A DNA stretch of 64,000 nt from an uncultured Christensenella sp. Lineage in GTDB: Bacteria; Bacillota; Clostridia; Christensenellales; UBA3700. Shown in pieces: positions 6,844 through 15,088 of this stretch. Numbering within the stretch: the stretch's first letter is position 1; every line of letters begins with the position of its first letter. The translations under genes and the position numbers were made by a program. The notes below the pieces were generated by a model. The model ran no database searches, was not told the origin of the DNA, and saw nothing but the letters and a program-made list of their open reading frames with translations. The stretch covers positions 15,342 through 79,341 of the forward strand of contig CAJTNA010000004.1 of assembly GCA_910577845.1 (NCBI GenBank), written 5' to 3'.

Positions 6844-7842
6844 ATGGCGAATATTGATAATATTGTTGTATCTACAAGAGTTCGACTTGCAAGGAATTTA
6901 AAAGATATTCCTTTTCCAGCAAGGTTAAAAGGCAGTCCTAAGAGTAGTGAGGAAGTAATAAACACAGTTAAATCTGTATGTGACAAGCTTTTTAAATATG
7001 ATTTATTGTTGATGAATAGAATTAGTGATATTGACAGAATAGCATTGCTTGAAAGACATTTAATAAGTCCAAATTTAGCAGCAAATACTGAGAATGGTGC
7101 AGTTTGCATTGGTAAAGAGAATGGTATGAGCATTATGATTAATGAGGAAGACCATATTAGGGCACAATGTTTGATAAGAGGCTTTGCCTTGGAAGAGTGC
7201 TATAAAAAAGTCAACGCTTTTGATGATAAACTTAGTGATATGGCACAGATTGCGTATGATGATAAGTTTGGATATTTAACTGCTTGTCCAACTAATTTGG
7301 GAACTGGTATGCGTGCAAGTGTTATGATGTTTTTACCTGCACTTACTATAACTGGCGAGTTATCTAGATTGATAAATGAGATTCAACAAGCGGGACTTAC
7401 AGTGCGTGGTATTTATGGTGAGGGTAGCAATGGCACAGGATATTTGTATCAAATCAGTAATCAAATTACTATTGGTGTAAGCGAGAGGAATTTGATTAAA
7501 GTAGTAAATAATGCGGTTATGAAAATTTGCGAGAGTGAGCAAAATGCGAGAGCAAGACTTTATAAACAAGAAGGAATTGTACTTGAAGATACGGTTTCAA
7601 GGTCATTGGGAATTTTGCTATATGCAAAGAGAATAACTTCTGACGAGTTTATGGAACATATGGCAAAGGTAAAACTTGGTGTGGCTTTGGGAATACTTGA
7701 TTTGAGTATGCCAATGTTGAATCAATTAACAGAGTTATGTCAGCCAGCAAATATGTGTCATTATTGTGGTAGGAAAGTAAACGCAGACGAGCGTGATATA
7801 ATGCGTGCCGATTTGGTACGTAATAAAATTAAAGAGAGGTGA
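6844..7842 (+). CDS. mcsB: McsB, protein arginine kinase
   Basis: A 332-aa ATP:guanido phosphotransferase-fold kinase that phosphorylates arginines on misfolded proteins and CtsR, marking them for ClpCP. Visible are the nucleotide-binding STRVRLARNL strand, the catalytic CPTNLGTGMRAS segment with the active-site Cys, and GEGSNGTGYLYQISN. The C-terminal pArg-receptor motif RDxxRA is present at 317-322. Unusually, a CxxC pair (C305, C308) lies just before it. It is slightly shorter than the Bacillus protein. It overlaps the clpC leader. Confidence 0.95.
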   Translation: MANIDNIVVSTRVRLARNLKDIPFPARLKGSPKSSEEVINTVKSVCDKLFKYDLLLMNRISDIDRIALLERHLISPNLAANTENGAVCIGKENGMSIMINEEDHIRAQCLIRGFALEECYKKVNAFDDKLSDMAQIAYDDKFGYLTACPTNLGTGMRASVMMFLPALTITGELSRLINEIQQAGLTVRGIYGEGSNGTGYLYQISNQITIGVSERNLIKVVNNAVMKICESEQNARARLYKQEGIVLEDTVSRSLGILLYAKRITSDEFMEHMAKVKLGVALGILDLSMPMLNQLTELCQPANMCHYCGRKVNADERDIMRADLVRNKIKER

Positions 7843-7847
7843 GCAAT

Positions 7848-10277
7848 ATGGATAAAATGAATACTGAAAGTAACAAAATATTAGAGCAAGCTAAAATATT
7901 TGGTGCAAATAGCGGTGGCTTAGTAGGAACTGAACATTTGTTATGTGCAATGGTCTATGTAGATGGTACTAATGTGCAGAGTATTCTTAATAGAATAGGC
8001 TTTAATAAGAGTGATATACCTAAAATTATACAAATAACTGGGCAACAAGTTGAACCATATTTTAGCCCACGTACAAAGAACGTAATTAGTGGAAGCATCA
8101 ATTTGGCATCACAAGTTGGCTTGAACTATGTTATTCCAGAACATATTCTTGCTATGATTTTGCAAGACCAATCCTCTTATGCGGTGCGTGCATTAGTTCA
8201 GCTAGGTTGTGACCTAAATGGCTTGATACTTGCTTTGACAAAGGCAATAAACAACAATAACAAAATAAATCGTGGTGAGGACAATGACGAGTTCAATTTT
8301 GAGGATAATAAAGATGGCTCAAATGTGAAAGAACTTGACAAACTTGGTGTTGATTTGACCTTAAAGGCGGAACAAGGCAAGCTTGACCCAGTAATTGGTA
8401 GACACGAGGAAATTGATAGAGTTATTCAAATTTTGTCTAGACGTACTAAAAATAATCCAGTTTTGATAGGTGAGGCTGGTGTAGGTAAATCTGCTATCGT
8501 TGAGGGACTTGCAAACAGCATTGTTAAAGGTGATTGCCCTGAAATGTTGAAAGGTAAAAGGATATTCAGTCTAGATATATCAAGTTTGCTTGCTGGAACC
8601 AAGTATCGTGGTGACTTTGAGGAAAGAATGAAAAATGCCATTGAGGCAATTAAGAAATCAGGCAATATAATTTTGTTTATTGACGAAATCCACACAATGG
8701 TAGGTGCAGGCGGTGCTGAGGGTGCTGTTGATGCGGGAAATATTTTAAAGCCTATGCTTGCAAGAGGTGAGTTGCAAACTATTGGTGCAACTACAATTGA
8801 TGAATATCGTAAGTATATTGAAAAAGACCCAGCATTGGAGCGTAGATTCCAACCTATTATAGTTAATCCACCAACTGTCGATGATACAATTTGCATTTTG
8901 AAAGGGTTAAGGGATAAGTATGAGGCACATCATAAAGTACAGATTAAAGACGATGCGATTGAAGCAGCTGCTGTTTTGTCCGACAGATATATCAGTGATA
9001 GATTTTTGCCAGATAAAGCGATTGACTTGATTGACGAAGCTGCAAGCAGAATGAGAATACACTCTCAAGTTGTGCCTAAGGATATAAAAGAAATTGAGGA
9101 CCAAATTGTTAAATGCGAGCAAAATAAAAACGATGCGAGCAAGCAAGAAATGTATTTGAAAGCAAACGAATACAAGGAGAAAATAGACGAGCTTAAAAAA
9201 TTGCTTGACGAGAAAAAAGCGACTTGGAATGAGAATTCTAGCAATATAGAACTTTCAATTGGCGAGGAAGAAATTGCACAGATAGTTAGTAGTTGGACAG
9301 GTATTCCAGTTGTTAAAATGACAGAGAGCGAGGCTGAAAGGCTAATTAATCTTGAGGACATACTTAAAAAGCGAGTAATTGGTCAAGAAGAAGCAGTTAC
9401 AAGCATAAGTAAAGCGGTAAGACGTGCAAGAGCTGGTTTGAAAGACCCTAATAGACCTATTGGTTCATTCATTTTCTTAGGTCCAACTGGTGTAGGTAAA
9501 ACAGAATTGTGCAAGTCACTTGCTGAGGCTATGTTTGGTGACGAGAACTTAATGATTAGGCTTGATATGAGTGAGTATATGGATAAGATAAATGTATCCA
9601 AATTGATTGGCTCAGCACCTGGTTATGTTGGCTTTGAGGAGGGCGGACAACTTACTGAAAAGGTAAGACGCAAGCCATATTCAGTAATATTGTTTGATGA
9701 GATTGAAAAAGCTCACCCAGATGTGTTTAACTTGTTGTTGCAAATTATGGATGATGGTAGATTGACTGATTCTCACGGTAGGACTGTATCCTTTAAAAAT
9801 ACTATTATCATTATGACAAGCAATATTGGTGCAAGCGAGATAGGTAAAATGTCAACTTTAGGCTTTGGCGGAAATAGCAATACAATAAGTGAGGACGAGT
9901 ATGATGCAATGCGTGATAGGCAACTTGAGGCATTAAGACGTACAATGAAACCAGAATTTATCAATCGTATTGATGATGTAATCATATTCCACAAACTATC
10001 TAAAGACAATATTATGGAAATTTGCAATTTGATGGTAAATAATCTAACTAAACGCCTTAAAGAGCAAAATATCAATATTGTTGTTAGCGATGTGGCTAAA
10101 GAGTATATTGCAGAGCAAGGATTCAATGCGGAGTATGGTGCAAGACCGCTTAGACGTAGCGTTCAAAAGCTTATTGAGGATAAGTTGTCTGACGAGATTT
10201 TGCGTGGCAATATTGCAATTGGGGATAATGTAAATATTGACTTAAAAGACAATGTTTTGACATTTGATAAAATTTAA
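7848..10277 (+). CDS. clpC: ClpC, AAA+ unfoldase of the ClpCP protease
   Basis: An 809-aa HSP100 chaperone that unfolds substrates, including arginine-phosphorylated proteins, for ClpP. Domains in order: two Clp N repeats (about 5-140), AAA+ module 1 with Walker A GEAGVGKS near 208 and Walker B LFIDEIHTM, a UVR-containing coiled-coil middle domain (about 400-455), AAA+ module 2 with Walker A GPTGVGKT near 545, and the C-terminal ClpB D2-small domain. A GTG at 7839 is in frame, but ATG 7848 is preferred because AGAGG (7835-7839) sits eight bases ahead of it. Confidence 0.96.
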   Translation: MDKMNTESNKILEQAKIFGANSGGLVGTEHLLCAMVYVDGTNVQSILNRIGFNKSDIPKIIQITGQQVEPYFSPRTKNVISGSINLASQVGLNYVIPEHILAMILQDQSSYAVRALVQLGCDLNGLILALTKAINNNNKINRGEDNDEFNFEDNKDGSNVKELDKLGVDLTLKAEQGKLDPVIGRHEEIDRVIQILSRRTKNNPVLIGEAGVGKSAIVEGLANSIVKGDCPEMLKGKRIFSLDISSLLAGTKYRGDFEERMKNAIEAIKKSGNIILFIDEIHTMVGAGGAEGAVDAGNILKPMLARGELQTIGATTIDEYRKYIEKDPALERRFQPIIVNPPTVDDTICILKGLRDKYEAHHKVQIKDDAIEAAAVLSDRYISDRFLPDKAIDLIDEAASRMRIHSQVVPKDIKEIEDQIVKCEQNKNDASKQEMYLKANEYKEKIDELKKLLDEKKATWNENSSNIELSIGEEEIAQIVSSWTGIPVVKMTESEAERLINLEDILKKRVIGQEEAVTSISKAVRRARAGLKDPNRPIGSFIFLGPTGVGKTELCKSLAEAMFGDENLMIRLDMSEYMDKINVSKLIGSAPGYVGFEEGGQLTEKVRRKPYSVILFDEIEKAHPDVFNLLLQIMDDGRLTDSHGRTVSFKNTIIIMTSNIGASEIGKMSTLGFGGNSNTISEDEYDAMRDRQLEALRRTMKPEFINRIDDVIIFHKLSKDNIMEICNLMVNNLTKRLKEQNINIVVSDVAKEYIAEQGFNAEYGARPLRRSVQKLIEDKLSDEILRGNIAIGDNVNIDLKDNVLTFDKI

Positions 10278-10515
10278 AGTATGCCATTTAATTAAAAAGT
10301 ATATATATAATTATTATAAACTTGGTAAATAAAGTGTTTGTGGTTAAAATCTAGTTGCTTGCTAGTAATTATGGCTACACCTCACTATTGGGTATACAAA
10401 AGTGACTTTATGTGTGTAAAGGTATAATTTTGGTAGTAGATTCACTTTATTTATGGTTATAATTTAAATGCAAATAAATTTTTTAAGAGTAAAAATAACA
10501 TTTTTATAATAAATG

Positions 10516-10532
10516 CTTAAATATCGATTTTC
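10516..10532 (-). repeat. Recurrent intergenic motif GAAAATCGATA
   Basis: Minus-strand copy of a short motif also present at 11269, 18246, 22030 and 33142, always between genes. Function unknown. Confidence 0.45.
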
Positions 10533-10563
10533 AATGTAAAATTTATATAAAGTGTATAGTAAT

Positions 10564-10590
10564 TTGTAATAAAATATGTTACAATATAAT
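10564..10590 (+). promoter_or_regulatory. Probable hpf promoter
   Basis: TATAAT at 10585-10590 with a weak TTGTAA 15 bases upstream. Directly downstream, GATAAAAA and TTTTTATC (10592-10613) form a small hairpin in the leader. Confidence 0.45.
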
Positions 10591-10644
10591 TGATAAAAAT
10601 AATAGTTTTTATCAAATTAACTTGTAAGCAAAAAGGGGGCAATT

Positions 10645-11184
10645 ATGCGTATTGAAATTATTGCAAAAAATTACAAACTAAGCGAAAAACTAAAAGACAT
10701 CATTGAAAAGAAACTTGAAAAATTTGCTCGTTATTTTGAAGAAGATGCCAAAGCAAAAGTTTTGTTAAAGCAAATCAATCAAGATAAAGATGTAATGGAA
10801 GTAACAATTAACTTTGGTGGCGGTAAAATTATGAGAGCTGAAGTAGTAACCGATAATATGTATGATAATATTGACTTGGTTTTACCAAAACTTGAGCGTC
10901 AAGTTCGTAAATATAGGACTAAACTTGGTAAAAAAGTTAAAGAAAGTGCCTTTGATATGGATGCATTATATAAAGATTCTGCAGAGGAAATTGATACTAA
11001 AGAACTTGCAATTGGCAGGGTAAAACAGACAGATGTTAAAAAGATGTCTGTAAAAGATGCAATTGCTGAAATGGAACTTTTGGACCACTCTTTCTATGTC
11101 TTTATTAATGAAGCAAATGGATTAGTTAATATCGTATACAGACGTGCTGTCGGTGATGTAGGTTTGTTGGATTTAATTTATTAA
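10645..11184 (+). CDS. hpf: Ribosome hibernation promoting factor, long form
   Basis: A 179-aa long-form HPF, which dimerises 70S ribosomes into inactive 100S particles in stationary phase. The N-terminal beta-alpha-beta-beta-beta-alpha S30AE domain (1-100) begins MRIEIIAKNYKLSEKLKDII and binds the 30S decoding region. A linker precedes the C-terminal dimerisation domain (about 120-179) with the signature HSFYVFINEANGLVNIVYRR. The start follows AAAGGGGGC. Monocistronic, with a terminator at 11221. Placement next to clpC suggests stress expression, though no CtsR box was found. Confidence 0.95.
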   Translation: MRIEIIAKNYKLSEKLKDIIEKKLEKFARYFEEDAKAKVLLKQINQDKDVMEVTINFGGGKIMRAEVVTDNMYDNIDLVLPKLERQVRKYRTKLGKKVKESAFDMDALYKDSAEEIDTKELAIGRVKQTDVKKMSVKDAIAEMELLDHSFYVFINEANGLVNIVYRRAVGDVGLLDLIY

Positions 11185-11220
11185 TACTTTGCTATAATAA
11201 TCTAAAATGTAATATCACAA

Positions 11221-11258
11221 AAGATGACTAAGACGATTCTTAGTCATCTTTGTTTTTT
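11221..11258 (+). terminator. Strong intrinsic terminator after hpf
   Basis: Twelve-base perfect stem (AAGATGACTAAG with CTTAGTCATCTT), six-base loop, then TGTTTTTT. Confidence 0.92.
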
Positions 11259-11268
11259 ATAACCATAC

Positions 11269-11286
11269 GAAAATCGGTATTATTAG
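11269..11286 (+). repeat. Recurrent intergenic motif GAAAATCGGTA
   Basis: Plus-strand copy just after the hpf terminator, with ACC and GGT positioned to pair around GAAAATC. The rest of the gene-free stretch 11259-11582 holds only the palindrome at 11455. Confidence 0.5.
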
Positions 11287-11454
11287 CTTTTTTAGCCTTA
11301 TTTTGGCGAAAGAATTGCACGTTTAGATTTTGTGTAATTTGTAATAATACAAAGTAATTCAAGTTTTGTATGTAATTTATAAGCCTAATTACTCAAAAAA
11401 GCTAATATGTAGGTAAGCCTTCCTATTTTTAAAATTGATAGTTGTTAAAATGAA

Positions 11455-11474
11455 TATGTAGTTTAAACTACATA
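11455..11474. promoter_or_regulatory. Perfect 20-base palindrome, candidate operator
   Basis: TATGTAGTTTAAACTACATA is a perfect palindrome 108 bases before the first of two XRE genes. XRE proteins bind as dimers to such sites, so it may be the operator for one or both products. No clear promoter hexamers overlap it. Confidence 0.5.
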
Positions 11475-11582
11475 AATTAGGTTTTAAATTGAATGGTAGA
11501 GCATTATTATAAGTTTTTAATACGCCTTGCAAAAGTGGCTACCAAAACGAGTTTTAATGACTATCTTAGGCGGAGGTAAGGA

Positions 11583-11825
11583 ATGACTACTTGTGCAGCA
11601 GTTGCTCAAAGAATTAATCAATTGTTAAAAGAGAAAGATATGACTCAATATCGCTTAGAACAATGCTCTGGTATTCAACACGGAAGTATGCAATGTATTA
11701 TGAATGGTCGCAACTGGACAATTCAATTAAATAATGTAATTGCTATTGCAAAAGGTTTTGGAATGTCAGTAAGTGAATTTTTGAATGACCCAATATTTGA
11801 GTCTAATGAGTTGGAGATTGAGTAA
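11583..11825 (+). CDS. Small XRE/Cro-type DNA-binding protein
   Basis: An 80-aa protein that is essentially one helix-turn-helix domain: helices at residues 5-17 (AVAQRINQLLKEK), 21-29 (TQYRLEQCSG) and 33-42 (HGSMQCIMNG), ending with the LNNVIAIAKGFGMSVSEFLND segment seen in Cro/C1 regulators. It carries three Cys residues in the DNA-binding part, which is unusual. The start follows GCGGAGGTAAGG. It is 14 bases upstream of a second XRE gene and forms a two-gene regulator operon with it. Targets unknown; a perfect palindrome lies upstream. Confidence 0.85.
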   Translation: MTTCAAVAQRINQLLKEKDMTQYRLEQCSGIQHGSMQCIMNGRNWTIQLNNVIAIAKGFGMSVSEFLNDPIFESNELEIE

Positions 11826-11839
11826 TTCGGGGGTAAGAT

Positions 11840-12145
11840 ATGGATTATAAACAGATTTTGGAAAGATTATCCGCAATTCGTGCCAAAAAGAATTTGTCAG
11901 CTAGGGAACTTGGCAAAATTTTAGGTAATTCAGATACTTATATTTACAAAATAGAGGACGGCTCAATAATTTTGAGTGTGCCAAAACTTTTGGAAATTTT
12001 GGAGGTATTAGAAGTTCCTGTTGAGGAATTCTTTTATAAAAACATTCAGCAATACAGAGAAGATATGGAAGTGCAAAATATTTTAAGAACACTTTCAAAA
12101 GAGGAGTTTAAAGCATTAATGCTATTGCTTGAGAGAAAAAAGTAA
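11840..12145 (+). CDS. XRE-type regulator, SARELG subtype
   Basis: A 101-aa protein with an N-terminal helix-turn-helix (residues 6-60; NLSARELGKILGNSDTYIYK is the recognition region) and a C-terminal helix (80-101, LSKEEFKALMLLLERKK) that probably dimerises. It starts after GGGGGTAAGAT. It is the intact relative of the decayed gene at 44925-45220, which has the same SARELS / LLAI / EE pattern. No toxin, phage or enzyme gene accompanies the pair, so it looks like a free-standing regulatory operon. Function unknown. Confidence 0.85.
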   Translation: MDYKQILERLSAIRAKKNLSARELGKILGNSDTYIYKIEDGSIILSVPKLLEILEVLEVPVEEFFYKNIQQYREDMEVQNILRTLSKEEFKALMLLLERKK

Positions 12146-12198
12146 TTACCTAATAAATGATAAATAGCATTACTTGATGATTAGGTAATTAAATGTTT
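12143..12198 (+). terminator. Probable terminator of the XRE pair
   Basis: TAATTACCTAAT (12143-12154) pairs perfectly with ATTAGGTAATTA (12180-12191) across a 25-base loop, followed by TGTTTTTT. The stem starts inside the stop codon of the second XRE gene. The gene-free stretch to 12521 then holds only the rpsB promoter and leader. Confidence 0.6.
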
Positions 12199-12392
12199 TT
12201 TAGTTTTAAATGTGCCACCATTTGCAGTGATGACAAATTAACTTGCAATTTTTTGTAGTTTTTTTGTTTGAACTGCTTTTTTAAATTTGGAAAATTATTT
12301 TGTGATAGAGATATTCTTGCTAGAATATACGATAAAATTGTGTTTTATAGTATAATTGTAAAATATTTTTATTTAATTATATAGTAAAACAT

Positions 12393-12421
12393 TTGCTATT
12401 ATTTTTAAGATATGCTATAAT
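12393..12421 (+). promoter_or_regulatory. rpsB-tsf promoter
   Basis: TTGCTA (12393-12398), 17 bases, TATAAT (12416-12421). It leaves a leader of about 95 bases before rpsB. Confidence 0.8.
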
Positions 12422-12439
12422 TGCAATAGCCAAAAAACA

Positions 12440-12496
12440 CTTAACGCTGAAATCATTCACTGTGCCGTAAGGTTTGAGTGGTTTGAGATGCGTAAG
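12440..12496 (+). ncRNA. Structured leader of rpsB, candidate S2 autoregulatory site
   Basis: A nested fold can be drawn: CTTaACGC (12440-12447) with GCGTAAG (12490-12496), ATC (12452-12454) with GAT (12487-12489), and CACT (12458-12461) with AGTG (12477-12480) around a 15-base loop. It lies between the promoter and the AGGAGG of rpsB. Leaders that bind the encoded S2 protein are known in other bacteria; a match to a known family is not claimed. Confidence 0.5.
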
Positions 12497-12521
12497 GACG
12501 AAAAAACAGGAGGATTAAAAA

Positions 12522-13295
12522 ATGGCAGTTGTAACTATGAAAAGCCTATTAGAGGCAGGTGTACACTTTGGACACCAAACAAAAAGATGGAACCCTAAAA
12601 TGGGTAAGTACATTTATGCAGCAAGGAATGATATTCACATTATTGACTTGCAAATCAGCGTTGGTTTGATTGAAGATGCTTATGCATTTATTAGAGATGT
12701 TGCTAAAAGTGGTAAGGACATTTTGTTTGTTGGTACTAAAAAGCAAGCTCAAGATGCTGTTCGTGAGGAAGCTGAGAGATGCGGTATGTACTTTATGAAT
12801 AACAGATGGCTTGGTGGTACTTTGACAAACTTCAAGACTATCAAGACAAGAATTGACAGATTAAAGAAAATTGACCAAATGGAAGTTACTGGTGAGTTTG
12901 ATTTGTTACCTAAAAAAGAGGTTGCAGGTCTTAAAGATGAGAGAGAAAAGCTTGAGGCTAACTTGGGCGGTATAAGAGAGATGAAAAATTTACCAGGTGC
13001 TTTGTTTGTAGTAGACCTTAAGAAAGAGGAAATTGCTGTTAAAGAAGCTAAGAGACTTGGTATACCAGTTGTTGGTTTAGTTGATACTAACTGTGACCCA
13101 GACCTAGTTGACTATGTTATCCCTGGTAATGACGATGCTATCCGTGCTATTAAATTGATTGCTAGCGTTATCGCAAATGCAGTTATTGAGGCTAATGAGG
13201 GTATTGCTTATGATGCAGAGGCAGCTGAGGCTGCTGCAGAAGCTGCTGCTAAAGAGGCAGAGGCTAATGCTATGGAAGTTGCAACACAAGAGTAA
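12522..13295 (+). CDS. rpsB: 30S ribosomal protein S2
   Basis: A 257-aa S2 protein, recruited late to the 30S head-body junction and needed for S1 binding. Signature segments are clear: LLEAGVHFGHQTKRWNPKM at the N-terminus, FVGTKKQAQDAV, NRWLGGTLTNFKTI and the VGLVDTNCDPDLVDYVIPGND block. The last 35 residues form an Ala/Glu-rich tail. It starts after AGGAGG and is followed by tsf with 21 bases between, the usual rpsB-tsf pair. Codon use is enriched in strongly expressed choices. Confidence 0.98.
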   Translation: MAVVTMKSLLEAGVHFGHQTKRWNPKMGKYIYAARNDIHIIDLQISVGLIEDAYAFIRDVAKSGKDILFVGTKKQAQDAVREEAERCGMYFMNNRWLGGTLTNFKTIKTRIDRLKKIDQMEVTGEFDLLPKKEVAGLKDEREKLEANLGGIREMKNLPGALFVVDLKKEEIAVKEAKRLGIPVVGLVDTNCDPDLVDYVIPGNDDAIRAIKLIASVIANAVIEANEGIAYDAEAAEAAAEAAAKEAEANAMEVATQE

Positions 13296-13316
13296 TTTTC
13301 GGGAGGATAAAAAGTT

Positions 13317-14162
13317 ATGTTTACTAATAAAGACGTTATGGCTTTGAGAGCTAAAACTGGTGTAGGTATGATGGACTGCAAAAAGGCTTTGACAGAGGCT
13401 AATGGTGATATGGAAAAGGCTGTTGAATTACTACGTGAAAAAGGTATGGCTACAGCAAGCAAAAGAGCTGATAAGATTGCATCTCAAGGTATCGTTTATG
13501 CTATGACAAAAGGTAATAGTGGCGTTCTTGTTGAGGTTAATTGTGAGTCTGACTTCGTTGCTCGTGGTGACCAATTTAAAGAGCTTGCAAACACTGTTGC
13601 TTGCTATATCATAGATAAAAATATCGCTGACATTGATACTTTAAACAATGAGCAATATATCAATGACCTTGTTCACGAGGCTATTGCTAAAATTGGTGAG
13701 AAAATCAATGTTAGAAGATTTGCTAAATTCAATGGCAATGTTACAAGCTATATTCATATGGGTGGTAAAATCGGTGTAATGCTAGAGGGCACTTGTTCTG
13801 AAAATATAGCACACGATGTAGCATTGCAAATTGCCGCTGCAAATCCTTTGTATCTTGCAAAAGAGGATGTTCCTACTGATGCATTGGAAAAGGAAAAAGA
13901 AATCTTGCGTGCACAAGCTCTTAACGAGGGTAAGCCAGAGGCTATCGTTGACAAAATGGTAGTTGGTAGAATCAACAAGTACTATAAAGATGTTTGCTTG
14001 CTAGAGCAACCATTTGTAAAAGATGGTGACAAGGCTGTTAAAAACGTTTTGGACGGAACAATTTCTGCTTTTGTACGTTTTGAAATGGGCGAAGGTCTTG
14101 AGAAGAAAAATGAGGATTTGGCTAGTGAAGTTCAAGCTCAAATTGATGCTTCTAAAAAATAA
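13317..14162 (+). CDS. tsf: Elongation factor Ts
   Basis: A 281-aa nucleotide exchange factor that removes GDP from EF-Tu. The N-terminal UBA-like domain has the family signature LRAKTGVGMMDCKKAL, and the core motif VLVEVNCESDFVARG is present near residue 65. The dimerisation domain follows, and the C-terminal module ends at 281. Length is normal. Co-transcribed with rpsB, started after GGGAGG and ended by a strong terminator. Confidence 0.98.
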   Translation: MFTNKDVMALRAKTGVGMMDCKKALTEANGDMEKAVELLREKGMATASKRADKIASQGIVYAMTKGNSGVLVEVNCESDFVARGDQFKELANTVACYIIDKNIADIDTLNNEQYINDLVHEAIAKIGEKINVRRFAKFNGNVTSYIHMGGKIGVMLEGTCSENIAHDVALQIAAANPLYLAKEDVPTDALEKEKEILRAQALNEGKPEAIVDKMVVGRINKYYKDVCLLEQPFVKDGDKAVKNVLDGTISAFVRFEMGEGLEKKNEDLASEVQAQIDASKK

Positions 14163-14183
14163 TGATATAATGTAATTAAATCT

Positions 14184-14212
14184 AGGGAACACTTTTTCTG
14201 TTCCCTTTTTTT
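14184..14212 (+). terminator. Intrinsic terminator after tsf
   Basis: AGGGAACA pairs with TGTTCCCT around CTTTTTC, followed by T7. It separates rpsB-tsf from pyrH. Confidence 0.92.
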
Positions 14213-14262
14213 AAGGTATGATAGTTTTTTTAATAATAGAGTAATTAATCAAGGAGAAAACA

Positions 14263-14964
14263 ATGGCAAAGTATAAAAGAGTTATTATAAAATTAAGTGG
14301 CGAGGCTCTTGCTGGTGAAAAAGGTTTTGGCTTGGATGAGTCAGTTATAGAATATGTAGTTAAACAAATTAAACAAGTAGTAGATAGTGGTGTTGAGGTA
14401 GGTATTATTATCGGTGGCGGTAACTTTTGGCGTGGTAGACAAGGCTCTAATATGGATAGAACTACTGCTGACCATATGGGAATGCTAGCAACTGTTATCA
14501 ATTCACTTGCTATGCAAGACGCTCTTGAGAGAAATGGCATTGCTACACGTGTTCAAACCGCACTTACCATAACAAGGGTTGCTGAACCTTATATTTTACG
14601 TAAAGCAATGCGTCATTTTGAAAAGGGCAGAGTTGTAATTTTTGCTTGTGGAACTGGTAACCCTTATTTTAGTACAGATACTGGTGCAGCTCTTAGAGCA
14701 GCCGAGATTGGTGCTGAGGCACTTTTGCTTGCTAAAAATGTTGACGGAATTTATGATAGCGACCCTAAAAAGAACCCTAATGCTAAAAAGTTTGACGAAA
14801 TCACTTATATTGATGTAATCAAAAAAGGCTTGAATGCTATGGATACTACAGCTATCAGTCTTTGTATGGAAAATAAAATTCCAGTAATCGCTTTTGCTTT
14901 GTCAGAGGAAAATAGTATTATCAAAGCTGTTAAAGGCGAAACTATTGGTACAATTATTAAGTAA
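14263..14964 (+). CDS. pyrH: UMP kinase
   Basis: A 233-aa amino-acid-kinase-fold enzyme converting UMP to UDP with ATP. Visible are the phosphate-binding KLSGEALAGEKGFG, the GGGNFWRGR turn, TADHMGMLATVINSL, and the TGNPYFSTDTGAALRAAEI segment typical of bacterial PyrH. The allosteric UTP/GTP response is known for the family. Start after AAGGAGAAAA. It is followed after 124 bases by frr, the standard order. Confidence 0.97.
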   Translation: MAKYKRVIIKLSGEALAGEKGFGLDESVIEYVVKQIKQVVDSGVEVGIIIGGGNFWRGRQGSNMDRTTADHMGMLATVINSLAMQDALERNGIATRVQTALTITRVAEPYILRKAMRHFEKGRVVIFACGTGNPYFSTDTGAALRAAEIGAEALLLAKNVDGIYDSDPKKNPNAKKFDEITYIDVIKKGLNAMDTTAISLCMENKIPVIAFALSEENSIIKAVKGETIGTIIK

Positions 14965-15088
14965 TTTGGCAAATAAATAGCATTTATAATTAGGTTTGCT
15001 TAAAATTTGATTTTGCTATTGCTTTTAATTGTACTTTAATGTATAATGTAATTAATGATTACAACTATTTATTATAAGAGGTGAAAGA

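Larger units (their letters stand above)
10278..10644. other. Intergenic region between clpC and hpf with inverted repeat
   Basis: A gene-free stretch. An 11-base perfect inverted repeat (TAAATAAAGTG at 10326-10336, CACTTTATTTA at 10443-10453), extended imperfectly by TTATAA on both outer sides, bounds 106 bases that hold a TATAAT (10423-10428) aimed at hpf. A minus-strand copy of the recurrent GAAAATCG motif lies at 10516-10532. No clear terminator for clpC was found. Confidence 0.5.
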
